A DNA stretch of 64,000 nucleotides from UBA6224 sp963800205. Lineage in GTDB: Bacteria > Patescibacteriota > Saccharimonadia > Saccharimonadales > UBA4665. The DNA is taken from contig CAWCZQ010000001.1 in NCBI GenBank assembly GCA_963800205.1, forward strand, positions 1 through 64,000, in the 5' to 3' direction. A program made the translations under genes and the position numbers. This document shows, one piece after another, positions 52,325 through 59,911 of the stretch; the first letter of the stretch is position 1, and each line of letters begins with the position of its first letter. Below the pieces are notes generated by a model, which was given only the letters and a program-made list of their open reading frames with translations, did not search any database and was not told where the DNA came from.

Positions 52325-52798
52325 ATGATAGACGTGACCATTACCATTCACCGCTACTTCCACACCAATCCCCGCACAGCTATCTACCAGGCAGAAGCCG
52401 AGAACAACCCGTACTGCCAACGCGTTCGCATTGTTGCAACGCTTCAGCCAGACAAGGGCTGGAACGAGGCGGAGCCGCTGGTGTTTGAAGCTTTTCGGGG
52501 CGCATTAGAGATTGGCAACACCAGGAGTATCAACTTGGTATTCGCTGGCGCCAAGCTTGCCGCCGACCCCACCGACGAACCGTTCTACATCTTCAACAGC
52601 ATGACACCCAACGACACCTTCAGGGTCTTCAACCTCATGCTGTCGCCCGCCAAGCTCAGCAACCGTCGCTACTACACCATCGACGAGCTCAAGCACAGCG
52701 CACGTAAGTCGTTCGCCATGGCGTTCGACAATGCATCGGTACAAATCCAGCCCTTCGACTATCGGGTCAGCAACGAATGGCGCCTGCCAGTCAGCTAA
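52325..52798 (+). CDS. Hypothetical protein of cassette 1, 157 aa
   Basis: A soluble protein of unknown family starting MIDVTITIHRYFHT. Its first ~70 residues are related to the 78-aa protein of cassette 2: MI-V-T--H at the start, IVATLQPDKGWNEAEP aligned with IEAILQIDTTWDQQEP, and similar ends (LPVS and APVS). The remaining ~85 residues (DEPFYIFNSMTPNDTFRVFN, then AFDNASVQIQPFDY) have no counterpart there. GAGGAGG immediately precedes the start; ATG 52325 and GTG 52334 are both possible. The gene is enclosed by conserved structured RNA on both sides. Confidence 0.65.
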   Translation: MIDVTITIHRYFHTNPRTAIYQAEAENNPYCQRVRIVATLQPDKGWNEAEPLVFEAFRGALEIGNTRSINLVFAGAKLAADPTDEPFYIFNSMTPNDTFRVFNLMLSPAKLSNRRYYTIDELKHSARKSFAMAFDNASVQIQPFDYRVSNEWRLPVS

Positions 52799-52815
52799 CA
52801 ACAGCTTCACATGCA

Positions 52816-52893
52816 GTGAAATATGACAGTAGGCAGGGTGTGCACTCTCAGAAGGATATTCCTTCTTCACCCTGTCTGCTTGTCATATTTCAC
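52816..52893 (+). ncRNA. 3' structured hairpin of cassette 1
   Basis: GTGAAATATGACA (52816-52828) pairs with TGTCATATTTCAC (52881-52893); inside, GCAGGGTG pairs with CACCCTG(T)C, and AGAAGG/CCTTCT closes the apex. The right arm includes CTGTCTGCTTGTCA (52872-52885), the exact complement of the 14-nt word in the 5' leader. Confidence 0.7.
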
Positions 52894-53010
52894 TTTACGA
52901 ATACGCGTTCACGCTAATGAGTACAAAAGGATGAAAGCGAGATAAACCTTATACTTGTAATCTCTTCTGTTTTATTGTAATGTATATGTACTTTGTTGAG
53001 GTTTATGCTT

Positions 53011-53160
53011 CCAAAGTTCTTTGACAAGCAGACTAACACAAGATGAGAAGCCGCCTCATACATCCGCATACGGGCCGGCTCCTCATCTTGTGTATTCACC
53101 AGAGAAAACACATTCAAGTCCATGGCTTGTAGGCTTATCGCCTAATGAGGAGAGAGGCAA
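53011..53160 (+). ncRNA. Structured 5' leader of cassette 2
   Basis: It starts CCAAAG and carries TGACAAGCAGAC (53022-53033), a perfect 12-bp stem ACACAAGATGAG/CTCATCTTGTGT (53036-53047 and 53082-53093), CAAG/CTTG and TAGGC/GCCTA stems, then ATGAGGAGAG. Compared with cassette 1, stems are kept while loops differ. Confidence 0.65.
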
Positions 53161-53163
53161 CAA

Positions 53164-53400
53164 ATGATCACCGTCATAGTTACCCAGCACCCCAGCCGTA
53201 TTAGCCGCCTGTACCACGTACAGAGCACCGACGATGGGTTCCATGCCTACAGCATCGAGGCCATCCTCCAAATCGATACCACCTGGGATCAGCAAGAACC
53301 CAAGATTGTCGCCGGCATCATGGCCAGCCACAACATCGAGAACTACGAGGATATCAACTTCGACCGCCACTACCTGACGAAGCTGGCACCGGTCAGCTAA
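53164..53400 (+). CDS. Hypothetical protein of cassette 2, 78 aa
   Basis: A short soluble protein, MITVIVTQHPSRISRLYHVQ to KLAPVS, homologous to the N-terminal part of the cassette 1 protein. No known family. GAGGAGAGAGG lies upstream of the ATG. As in cassette 1, the gene is preceded by the conserved leader and followed, after 23 nt, by the conserved 3' hairpin. The length difference (78 against 157 aa) between paralogues in nearly identical RNA surroundings is striking. Confidence 0.65.
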   Translation: MITVIVTQHPSRISRLYHVQSTDDGFHAYSIEAILQIDTTWDQQEPKIVAGIMASHNIENYEDINFDRHYLTKLAPVS

Positions 53401-53423
53401 CCACCAGACCTCCGGCGGGAAGC

Positions 53424-53509
53424 GCGAAATATGACAAGCCGACAGGAATGTGGACCTTTACGGGATTTCCGTAAACAACCTTTTTTCTTGTCTGCTTGTC
53501 ATATTTCGC
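53424..53509 (+). ncRNA. 3' structured hairpin of cassette 2
   Basis: GCGAAATATGACAAG (53424-53438) pairs with CTTGTCATATTTCGC (53495-53509). An inner stem TTTACGG/CCGTAAA is present. The outermost pairs change from GTG/CAC in cassette 1 to GCG/CGC here, keeping pairing. It contains GTCTGCTTGTCA (53490-53501), complementary to the leader word. The rest of the gap to 53648 shows nothing further that I can identify. Confidence 0.7.
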
Positions 53510-53648
53510 TTTACGCATGCACGTTCGTACAGATAAGCCTATGCGCAGGAATGCAATGTTGAACACGTTCAAGATTATATTCTGAGCAATAGGGTTATAC
53601 CAACGGTATGAGTCCACAAGAACAAAAGCGAATCTCTGCAAGAATATT

Positions 53649-55127
53649 TTACTGCTTATCGGTCGGCCACCGGCCGTTATTGGCGCGGCGAAGTGCCAAT
53701 GACGCCATTCGCAAGCCACTCTCGGCATGCAACTGGCGACGCATGTAATTCATAAAGGGGAGTAAGTTGCGCTTATGTGTTTGCTTGCGGTTAACCGGCG
53801 CACCCAAAATACTACCAAATGAAGCGCCCGCGGCTATGGCCAGCGCCGTAGCTACGGCCGTAAATAAGGTGCCAAGTCCTCTAAAAAACAGCGGGTCGCC
53901 GGGCGGATAATTAACCAATTGCATCAGTCCGTTATACAGCGCCAGCCCCGGCACCAGCGGCACAATACCGGCCGCGATAATACCCGAAGACGGTGTCCGC
54001 CACCAGCGCGAAAACAGCGCAGCCGCCAGGCCGACAAAAATCGCCGCCACACCACTGGCCGGGATAATCGATATATCCAGTGACCGCGCCAAATAGGCGA
54101 CCGTCAGCGCACCGCCACCAACCACCCCCGCCCAGGCAATTGCCCGCATGCGCGTTTGGGTGCCGAGTGCATAGGCGGCAGCCGCCACGGCTCCGCCCAC
54201 AATCTGAAAATGCAGTGCCGTGACGTGTAATGGGTTGGGCGACACGGCTATGCCGATGCCGGCCTTCCGCGCCGTATACAGGCCAATCAATATACCAATC
54301 ACAATGCCGGTCGTTAGCATGCCCACCTTCAATAGCCGGGCCACGGCCGTGACGTAATATTCCTCAATCGCATCTTGGATGGCTCCGACAATAACCAAGC
54401 CGGCCACCAGCATAATAATGCCGCCCACCACGATGAGCGTCGGGTTCATACCATCAAAAAACTCCACGCCATTACGCGACATCATCGCTATAAGCGCCGC
54501 TGCAATGGTTACAAAAGCCGCTGCGGCCGCCTGGCGGAAGAAGGGCGGTATCAGCCGGCGCGTCAACAATACCAACAGTTGGCTCACAAACACACCAATG
54601 ACAAACGTCACCAGCACCACGCGCCAATTGGTGGTAAACATCAGCGAAACCGCCGCCGCAATGCTGGCATTACCGGCGGTGACGAGCCAGCCCGGGTATA
54701 CAATCGGGTTCTTCAGAATTGCCTCGAGCTCGGACTCGGCTTGCTCCAGGGTGTATTCGCCCTCCCGTATGTGATAGACCAGCTTCTGCACCGACTGCAC
54801 GGTCATATTATTGATATCGCGCATGGCAACGGGGCGAATCAGCGTTAGGGGTTCCTCGGCCTCTCCTCGCAGTTGCGACACCATAATAAGGTTCGACACC
54901 GCATCAATGTGCACCGGTCGGCTACAAAACTTTTCGGTCACGTCCAGCGCCTTCGACACCACGCTGTTTGCTGGCACGCCCATCGACAGCAGCAGGTCGC
55001 TGATGGTGAGTGCCAAGCGCAATGCTCGCAAATTAGAGGACAAGCCATCGACGCTGCCGTCCAAGCCAGCAAACGGCGGCTTTATATACACATCCTTGGT
55101 CTGACCGCGCAGCCGTATTTTAGGCAT
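53649..55127 (-). CDS. ThrE-type threonine/serine exporter
   Basis: 492 aa from ATG 55127 (MPKIRLRGQTKD); an upstream in-frame ATG at 55223 would add 32 residues that look like non-coding sequence. The cytosolic N-terminal domain (about 30-150) is followed by about ten spans in two blocks (about 160-300 and 305-450), as in fused ThrE/ThrE2 exporters of actinobacteria; PSSGIIAAGIVPLVPGLALY is the conserved loop of the second block. It would export small amino acids by proton antiport. The C-terminus is basic and cytosolic. Confidence 0.88.
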   Translation of the reverse strand: MPKIRLRGQTKDVYIKPPFAGLDGSVDGLSSNLRALRLALTISDLLLSMGVPANSVVSKALDVTEKFCSRPVHIDAVSNLIMVSQLRGEAEEPLTLIRPVAMRDINNMTVQSVQKLVYHIREGEYTLEQAESELEAILKNPIVYPGWLVTAGNASIAAAVSLMFTTNWRVVLVTFVIGVFVSQLLVLLTRRLIPPFFRQAAAAAFVTIAAALIAMMSRNGVEFFDGMNPTLIVVGGIIMLVAGLVIVGAIQDAIEEYYVTAVARLLKVGMLTTGIVIGILIGLYTARKAGIGIAVSPNPLHVTALHFQIVGGAVAAAAYALGTQTRMRAIAWAGVVGGGALTVAYLARSLDISIIPASGVAAIFVGLAAALFSRWWRTPSSGIIAAGIVPLVPGLALYNGLMQLVNYPPGDPLFFRGLGTLFTAVATALAIAAGASFGSILGAPVNRKQTHKRNLLPFMNYMRRQLHAESGLRMASLALRRANNGRWPTDKQ

Positions 55128-55364
55128 TAGCGGCACGATCCCCAACCCATAGTTACACGTTCCATTACTTAGGAGTATATGCACCGTATCGGTAGGGTAC
55201 AAGGATAATATTGTCCGAGGCAAAGAAGCTGATGAGAAATATAATGTTTAATACCGCAAATACGCGTCCACAACTCCGCCGCCGAGACTCAAACCATGCG
55301 ACCGTACGCACTACTGATGTTTTTCATTTATGTGCAACAGTGCTATGCTCATAGGCAATTCGTT

Positions 55365-55589
55365 ATGACCGAGCAACACATCCCGCAACGCGAAATACCA
55401 AGTTTTAGACGTCGGCTATTGAATGCTGGCGAATTCGGAGCTGAGCTTATCAGCCACATGGCACAAGGAGCTGTGTGGGGAGCACTGGGCGGTGCGCATG
55501 ATGTTATTGCCAACCGCTACAAAGTGCGCCACACCCTTGAAGAAATTGAAAATTATGTAAATGAAGAGGCTAATCATGACAATTCCTAG
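55365..55589 (+). CDS. Hypothetical protein, 74 aa
   Basis: A small protein with a short hydrophobic middle (MAQGAVWGALGGAHDVIA) and charged ends. ATG 55365 is preferred; an earlier in-frame ATG at 55296 would add a poorly supported hydrophobic stretch. It is followed 21 bp later by another small gene. No family recognised. Confidence 0.45.
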   Translation: MTEQHIPQREIPSFRRRLLNAGEFGAELISHMAQGAVWGALGGAHDVIANRYKVRHTLEEIENYVNEEANHDNS

Positions 55590-55610
55590 CCGCAACAATG
55601 GAGCTTGGAC

Positions 55611-55856
55611 ATGCTAGGTCTCGACATTGGCAAATGTAATGGCCAACCTGATACGTGCGTTGCCGTCCAGCAAGCAATGGAAGCCGACAAGTTTTACGAA
55701 GCTGTCTGCGATATCGAAACCAATGCAGCCGATATACGGGAAATGTTGGGCGACTTTGTTACCGCCTGCGCCAATGGTACGTGCCCTGGTCGTAACCTAG
55801 AACTAACCAAGCATCTCCTGCGTGATTTCATCGACCCAGAAAACGATAGCGAATAG
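55611..55856 (+). CDS. Hypothetical acidic protein, 81 aa
   Basis: A soluble helical acidic protein with several Cys (DIGKCNGQPDTCVAV, AVCDIETN, TACANGTCPG), possibly forming a metal site or disulfides. ATG 55611 is used; TTG 55605 would add two residues. Probably in one transcript with the preceding small gene. The 212-nt gap after it contains open frames on both strands but none with a convincing start. Confidence 0.5.
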   Translation: MLGLDIGKCNGQPDTCVAVQQAMEADKFYEAVCDIETNAADIREMLGDFVTACANGTCPGRNLELTKHLLRDFIDPENDSE

Positions 55857-56068
55857 TTCTGTGTTTTTTTGGGACGTTAGCTCGTTGATGGCAAACACCC
55901 ATCGCCAGGAGCCAGTGGCTACCAGCCAGCCATCGACATGGAGCAAATCGAGCAGTACGCCAACGACCCAGCCCAGCACCACCGCGACTAAGTCCGATAT
56001 ATACAGATTCTTACAGCCGCACCGGCCCGCGCCCTCTACAATACAGTTACTAAGCAAAGGGGGAGCGT

Positions 56069-56476
56069 ATGAGTAATAATCCCGTCGTGCACTTCGAGAT
56101 GCCGTACAAAGACGGCGCTCGTGTGACTAAATTTTATCAAGATGCTTTTGGCTGGGGCATGCAAGACACCGGCGAATCCATGGGCAATTACATTACTGCC
56201 GCCACAGCCGACACCGACCAAAACCGTATGGTAATGACCCCCGGGGCGATCAATGGCGGCTTTTATCCGATCAGTGACGCCCCAGACTCTCCCGAACCGT
56301 CATTTGTCATTAGCGTCGACGACGTTTCCCAGGCTCTCGCCGATGTCAAAGCCGCTGGCGGCAGTGTGTTGCGCGAACCCAGCGAGATTCCAGGCGTCGG
56401 CACTTGGGCAACGTTCCGCGACAGCGAAGGCAACCGCGTCAGCGTCCTGCAAGCCACGCAAGCAGCACAATCCTAA
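56069..56476 (+). CDS. VOC (glyoxalase/bleomycin-resistance) family protein
   Basis: 135 aa, two beta-alpha-beta-beta-beta halves. Landmarks: VVHFEMPYKDGARVTKFYQD, AFGWGMQDTG, YITAATADTDQN, PSFVISVDDVSQALADVKAA, GGSVLREPSEIPGVGTWATF and DSEGNRVSVLQ. Metal-dependent enzymes or resistance proteins of this fold act on small electrophiles; the substrate is unknown. An AAAGGGGGA lies before the ATG. The next gene starts 20 nt after the stop. Confidence 0.88.
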   Translation: MSNNPVVHFEMPYKDGARVTKFYQDAFGWGMQDTGESMGNYITAATADTDQNRMVMTPGAINGGFYPISDAPDSPEPSFVISVDDVSQALADVKAAGGSVLREPSEIPGVGTWATFRDSEGNRVSVLQATQAAQS

Positions 56477-56495
56477 CCACAGAAAGGGGACCGCT

Positions 56496-57056
56496 ATGGC
56501 ACGAAAACGCACCTATTTCATCACCGTAATTATCGGCATATTACTGATTGCCGGCATCACTGCCGGTGGCTACTGGCTCTACCGCAACAGGCAAGACAAA
56601 ATAGATAGCTTGCAGTCACAAGTGAGCGCCCTACAAGCCGGCATCAAAAACCAAAGCCAACAGCAGGGCGACACCAACAATCAATCCAGCAAAACCTCAA
56701 TCACTGCCGACTCTGGCACCAGCTACAAATCTCCAAAGGGAGTGCAGATTACCCTCTACCATCCAGCCAAAAACGCCACCGTCAGCAGCCCCGTGGCAGT
56801 CCTTGGCCAAGTCCCCGGTAATTGGTCTTCAGAAGCCAGCTTTCCGGTAGTACTCAAAGATAGCGACGGAAAAGTCGTCGCCGAAACGACCGCCACCGTC
56901 CTCGGAGATTGGATGACAAACAAACTCGTACCGTTCTCTGCCAAACTGACCTATTCCAGTAACCCAACGGGCAGTGGCACGCTCATACTGCAACGGGACA
57001 ATCCGTCTGGCTTGCCTAGCAACGACGACACCATAACCATACCAATTCGCTTCTAA
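56496..57056 (+). CDS. Membrane-anchored Gmad2-domain protein
   Basis: 186 aa. One span (about 7-28), a short coiled coil (RQDKIDSLQSQVSALQAG), a Gln/Ser/Thr linker, and a Gmad2 Ig-like domain (about 75-186): ITLYHPAKNATVSSPVAVLG, EASFPVVLKDSDGKVVAETT, GDWMTNKLVPFSAKLTY, QRDNPSGLPSNDDTITIPI. Gmad2 domains occur on spore and surface proteins and may bind ligands or peptidoglycan. AAGGGGA precedes the ATG. Its TAA is the first base of a 44-bp direct repeat. Confidence 0.85.
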   Translation: MARKRTYFITVIIGILLIAGITAGGYWLYRNRQDKIDSLQSQVSALQAGIKNQSQQQGDTNNQSSKTSITADSGTSYKSPKGVQITLYHPAKNATVSSPVAVLGQVPGNWSSEASFPVVLKDSDGKVVAETTATVLGDWMTNKLVPFSAKLTYSSNPTGSGTLILQRDNPSGLPSNDDTITIPIRF

Positions 57057-57097
57057 GCGCTTAGGCGTCTTTGATGGTGATGTGTTTGTTGCGGCCT
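57054..57097 (-). pseudogene. 3' fragment of an abrB-like gene (44-bp repeat, left copy)
   Basis: Bases 57054-57097 repeat 57617-57660 with one mismatch. On the reverse strand they encode the end GRNKHITIKDA and stop of the AbrB-like protein, without the upstream part of the gene, so this is a remnant. The two copies flank the NUDIX gene as direct repeats. Confidence 0.75.
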
Positions 57098-57172
57098 GTG
57101 CGATAGCTCTCGCTTTTGTAATTCTCAAGGACTCTCAAAACATATCGGTAAATGTAAGCTATACTCATGCAC

Positions 57173-57619
57173 ATGGGTTTATCCAATCATGCACTATACC
57201 AAATGGCCATCAAGGCACTCGTCATAGATAACGACAAGGTTCTGGTGTTATTCAAATCTAACGGAAGCATTGATTTCCCGGGCGGCAGGGTAGACGAAAC
57301 AGAGCGAAATATACCATGGGAAGAAGCGCTGCTGCGTGAAGTAGCCGAAGAGACGGGCGAAACCCTTCAGCTCGATATAGGGCCAACAATATTCGTCGGC
57401 AAGCGCCAGTACACCAAAGCTGATACTACGCACCACATCGCGACCATCTTTTTCCGCTGCAATTATCTAGGCGGCGATGTCGAGTTATCGGACGAGCACG
57501 CTCGCTTTGCTTGGCTAGACCTAGCAGAACTTCTCAAACCCGACGCCAAGTTTCTTTCGGATGACGAAAAACAGCACTTGCATGAGTACTACAATAAAGT
57601 TTTAGCCCCACAACAGTAA
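57173..57619 (+). CDS. NUDIX hydrolase
   Basis: 148 aa. The Nudix box is GGRVDETERNIPWEEALLRE followed by VAEETGE; the box is slightly longer than the canonical 23 residues because of an insertion before the REUxEE part. Opening strand MAIKALVIDNDKVLVLFKSN. TATACT at 57160-57165 lies 7 nt before ATG 57173, which is preferred to ATG 57167 just 1 nt after the -10. Substrate unknown. It lies between two 44-bp direct repeats and its own stop is the first base of the right one. Confidence 0.88.
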   Translation: MGLSNHALYQMAIKALVIDNDKVLVLFKSNGSIDFPGGRVDETERNIPWEEALLREVAEETGETLQLDIGPTIFVGKRQYTKADTTHHIATIFFRCNYLGGDVELSDEHARFAWLDLAELLKPDAKFLSDDEKQHLHEYYNKVLAPQQ

Positions 57620-57623
57620 GCGC

Positions 57624-57788
57624 TTAGGCGTCTTTGATAGTGATGTGTTTGTTGCGGCCTTTTAGGCTTATCTCCAGCTTTTGCTTTTCGCGCCAGCCGA
57701 ATTTGTCGATGATTTCTTTAGGGATATTCAGCGTATAGCTGTCGCTGCTAACGCGTTGTAGTTTGCGGATGTATGTTTCTTTAGCCAT
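57624..57788 (-). CDS. AbrB/MazE-like (SpoVT-AbrB) transcription regulator, 54 aa
   Basis: A complete small gene: TYIRKLQRVSSDSYTLNIPK, EIIDKFGWREKQKLEISLKG, RNKHITIKDA. The pattern 'YtlniPkeiidkfgw..gqkLei' is the swapped-hairpin AbrB fold that binds DNA as a dimer. It can be a transition-state regulator or an antitoxin, but no toxin gene is adjacent, so a self-regulating repressor is more likely. Three copies of a 10-bp palindrome at 57808-57841, 20-53 bp upstream of its start, look like its operator. Confidence 0.8.
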   Translation of the reverse strand: MAKETYIRKLQRVSSDSYTLNIPKEIIDKFGWREKQKLEISLKGRNKHITIKDA

Positions 57789-57807
57789 AAGCGCATACTA
57801 GCACAAA

Positions 57808-57841
57808 CGTATATACGGACGTATATACGCGCGTATATACG
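57808..57841. promoter_or_regulatory. Triple CGTATATACG palindrome, 12-bp spacing
   Basis: CGTATATACG occurs at 57808-57817, 57820-57829 and 57832-57841, each separated by 2 nt, so the centres are 12 bp apart. It lies between the AbrB-like gene (reverse) and the DUF998 gene (forward, start 57899). An operator array for the adjacent regulator is the simplest reading. Confidence 0.75.
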
Positions 57842-57898
57842 TTGGCCAAACTAACAGGGGTAAATGCCAACAGGCAAGGGTAGTGCTATGATGCTTGT

Positions 57899-58570
57899 AT
57901 GCCACATCCCATACGCCGCATAGCAGTCTTTACCGACAAATATCCGCTGCTTGGCCCGGTGGTCTGGATATTGAGCTTTCAGTACTTTGCCGCTCAATTG
58001 GTCGCCGCAGCAGCGTGGTCGCCAGCTTATAGCTGGACCACTAATGTCATTAGCGATCTGGGCAACACCGCCTGCGGCCTGTATGCCAGCCGCTACGTGT
58101 GCTCGCCAGAGCACGGGCTCATGAACGCCTCGTTTATTATGCTAGGCATTACCATGGCAGTTGGCTCACAGCTGATCTATACCGAGTTTCGGCGCAGCCG
58201 CGCCTCGCGCATCGGCTTTGGCCTTATGGGCCTAGCTGGTTTGGGCACCGTGCTAGTGGGGCTATATCCAGAAAACACCATTAGCTGGATGCACGCCATC
58301 GGCGCGTTCCTGGCACTGGGTGTTGGCAACCTCAGCCTTGTCGTATTGGCGTTTGCTATCCAGCAAGCCCGCCGCAACTTTCGTATCTATACTTTTTTGT
58401 CAGGAGTGCTCTCGCTCGTCGCCTTTGGCCTATTTGTCGGCGGCATATCGCTAGGCCTAGGGCAGGGCACCATGGAGCGTATTGTGTCGTACCCGCAAAC
58501 CATCTGGCTCATCATGTTTGGCCTCTACATGACCGCCACGCGCTACCGCGCTATGCGATCCAGCAAATAG
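57899..58570 (+). CDS. DUF998 membrane protein
   Basis: 223 aa, six or seven spans. The family core is present: WTTNVISDLGNTACGLYASR, YVCSPEHGLMNASFIMLGIT, and GLGTVLVGLYPENTISWMHA. DUF998 proteins are uncharacterised integral membrane proteins. TATGAT at 57887-57892 lies 6 nt before the ATG, so the mRNA is leaderless. The triple palindrome starts 58 bp upstream and might control this gene too. Confidence 0.85.
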   Translation: MPHPIRRIAVFTDKYPLLGPVVWILSFQYFAAQLVAAAAWSPAYSWTTNVISDLGNTACGLYASRYVCSPEHGLMNASFIMLGITMAVGSQLIYTEFRRSRASRIGFGLMGLAGLGTVLVGLYPENTISWMHAIGAFLALGVGNLSLVVLAFAIQQARRNFRIYTFLSGVLSLVAFGLFVGGISLGLGQGTMERIVSYPQTIWLIMFGLYMTATRYRAMRSSK

Positions 58571-58679
58571 ACTAGATTACCCACATAGTATTATCAAATA
58601 CGTATCGCGGTTGACCCATTCAACTTGAATAATACCCATAATTACTACATAATTGTTGTTTTAAATGAGGTGTTCAGCT

Positions 58680-59081
58680 ATGTCAGAACAACTTTCAGAA
58701 TCTCCAGCGGCGCGTTTTGAGCAGCAGCATGTTTATGCACCAGCCGATTATGATGCATACGTAAACGATGTTCTGGGGCAGTGGAAACATAACGCTACCG
58801 ACGCAGCACACAACGGCCGCCCAATTCCCCCTGTGTGGGTACGCCAAAATGGCGATATGCCAACTGAGTTTGGTGCGGTTGTAAATTACGTAATGCCCAC
58901 CCCAGAAAAGGTGCTTGTGCTCGGCCAGATTCATATTTCATCGGACGGCGGTGAGCCAGATGTGCAAGTATGGCTCCCCGGCAAAGACGGCAGCGAAGAA
59001 CCAATTGTCGCCAGCAGCGAAGCGTATAACCACGCTTCGCTCGACAGAGCTATCGAACTCATCGAATCGCAAACTCGCTAA
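58680..59081 (+). CDS. Hypothetical soluble protein, 133 aa
   Basis: ATG 58680 follows GAGGTG; an in-frame ATG at 58665 would include that site. The protein has a polar N-terminus (QLSESPAARFEQQHVYAPAD), a core PPVWVRQNGDMPTEFGAVVN and EKVLVLGQIHISSDGGEPDV, and a helical end (DRAIELIESQTR). No membrane span or known domain. Separate from its neighbours by normal gaps. Confidence 0.55.
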   Translation: MSEQLSESPAARFEQQHVYAPADYDAYVNDVLGQWKHNATDAAHNGRPIPPVWVRQNGDMPTEFGAVVNYVMPTPEKVLVLGQIHISSDGGEPDVQVWLPGKDGSEEPIVASSEAYNHASLDRAIELIESQTR

Positions 59082-59114
59082 TCCTCTAGCCGTAAACTAA
59101 CCGTCACGACCTTA

Positions 59115-59537
59115 TTAGGCGCCGACAGGCAGAGGAAAGCTTTGTATAAAATTGGCTAACTGGTCTGTGTTGGTGGCAAGATCTACCATAATGTGGTTAT
59201 CTAACACGCCATGGGCCAACAACTCTTCTTTTTCTTCATAGAACAAATCATCATCAAACCATAGAAATGGCTTGTCAAAATCAATAGCGCGCGTCTTTGC
59301 AACATCCCAGCTCGTAGGTTTTATCTGTGCCATAAGTTGTTGAACATCAGGCGCAAACATATGGCCAACATGTGCAATCGGCACCGATGCATCGCCATTG
59401 CAGTGCGTCGTCAGCCAGTAAGTCGTGTCAGGATATTCTGCCAATACTTTGCGCAAAAATTCATTGGCGTAGTTTGCCGCCTGCAGATCATTCGCTAGCA
59501 GCACACCATCAATATCCAGATATATATTCGGCTTCAT
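59115..59537 (-). CDS. HAD-like phosphatase/hydrolase
   Basis: 140 aa. HAD motif I is PNIYLDIDGVLLAND (the two Asp), motif II is WLTTHCNGD (Thr), and motif IV is FLWFDDDLFYEE (acidic). No clear motif III Lys; SWDVAKTRAIDF may supply it. Short for a HAD enzyme (cap domain absent), so it probably acts on a macromolecular or bulky substrate, or is a non-specific phosphatase. Confidence 0.7.
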   Translation of the reverse strand: MKPNIYLDIDGVLLANDLQAANYANEFLRKVLAEYPDTTYWLTTHCNGDASVPIAHVGHMFAPDVQQLMAQIKPTSWDVAKTRAIDFDKPFLWFDDDLFYEEKEELLAHGVLDNHIMVDLATNTDQLANFIQSFPLPVGA

Positions 59538-59560
59538 AATATGTAGTATAGACTGGCTGT

Positions 59561-59845
59561 ATGGAAAGGCTTATCGAAATCTGGTCCAAAACCATCTTAG
59601 TTATGTGTTATATACCAGGAGTACACCATTTAGGTATCGGTAACTTAGTACCGGCTCGCTTTATGTTCCCGCCATTGCACAAAACAGACAGGCGTAGCTA
59701 CGAAGTCGAACGAAGATTCTACCGTTTTACTTCCTACATGGCGAAGCAAGGTTTTCCGCTAGACCGTCGTGGCTACTATTACCGCAAAACTATAGCGCTT
59801 AAATACGACTGGCCATTCATTAAAGAATCATTCGACAACGACTAG
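59561..59845 (+). CDS. Hypothetical basic aromatic-rich protein, 94 aa
   Basis: A soluble or weakly membrane-associated protein rich in Tyr, Phe and Arg (HKTDRRSYEVERRFYRFTSY, then DRRGYYYRKTIALKYDWPFI). No family recognised. TAGACT at 59549-59554 lies 6 nt before the ATG, again leaderless. Divergent from the HAD-like gene. Confidence 0.5.
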   Translation: MERLIEIWSKTILVMCYIPGVHHLGIGNLVPARFMFPPLHKTDRRSYEVERRFYRFTSYMAKQGFPLDRRGYYYRKTIALKYDWPFIKESFDND

Positions 59846-59911
59846 CCGAACAGTTCAAAAACAGATGTATAGATTTGGTATTTTCAGGTGAACAGAGGTA
59901 GTATAGATTTT

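Noticed and set aside
55803..56057. Reverse-strand frame with a membrane-like stretch in the gap after the 81-aa gene
   Set aside because: No ATG, only a TTG start without ribosome site, and it overlaps the end of the forward gene.
57624..57788. Toxin-antitoxin pair involving the AbrB-like gene
   Set aside because: No toxin-like gene adjoins it; the neighbours are a NUDIX hydrolase and a membrane protein.
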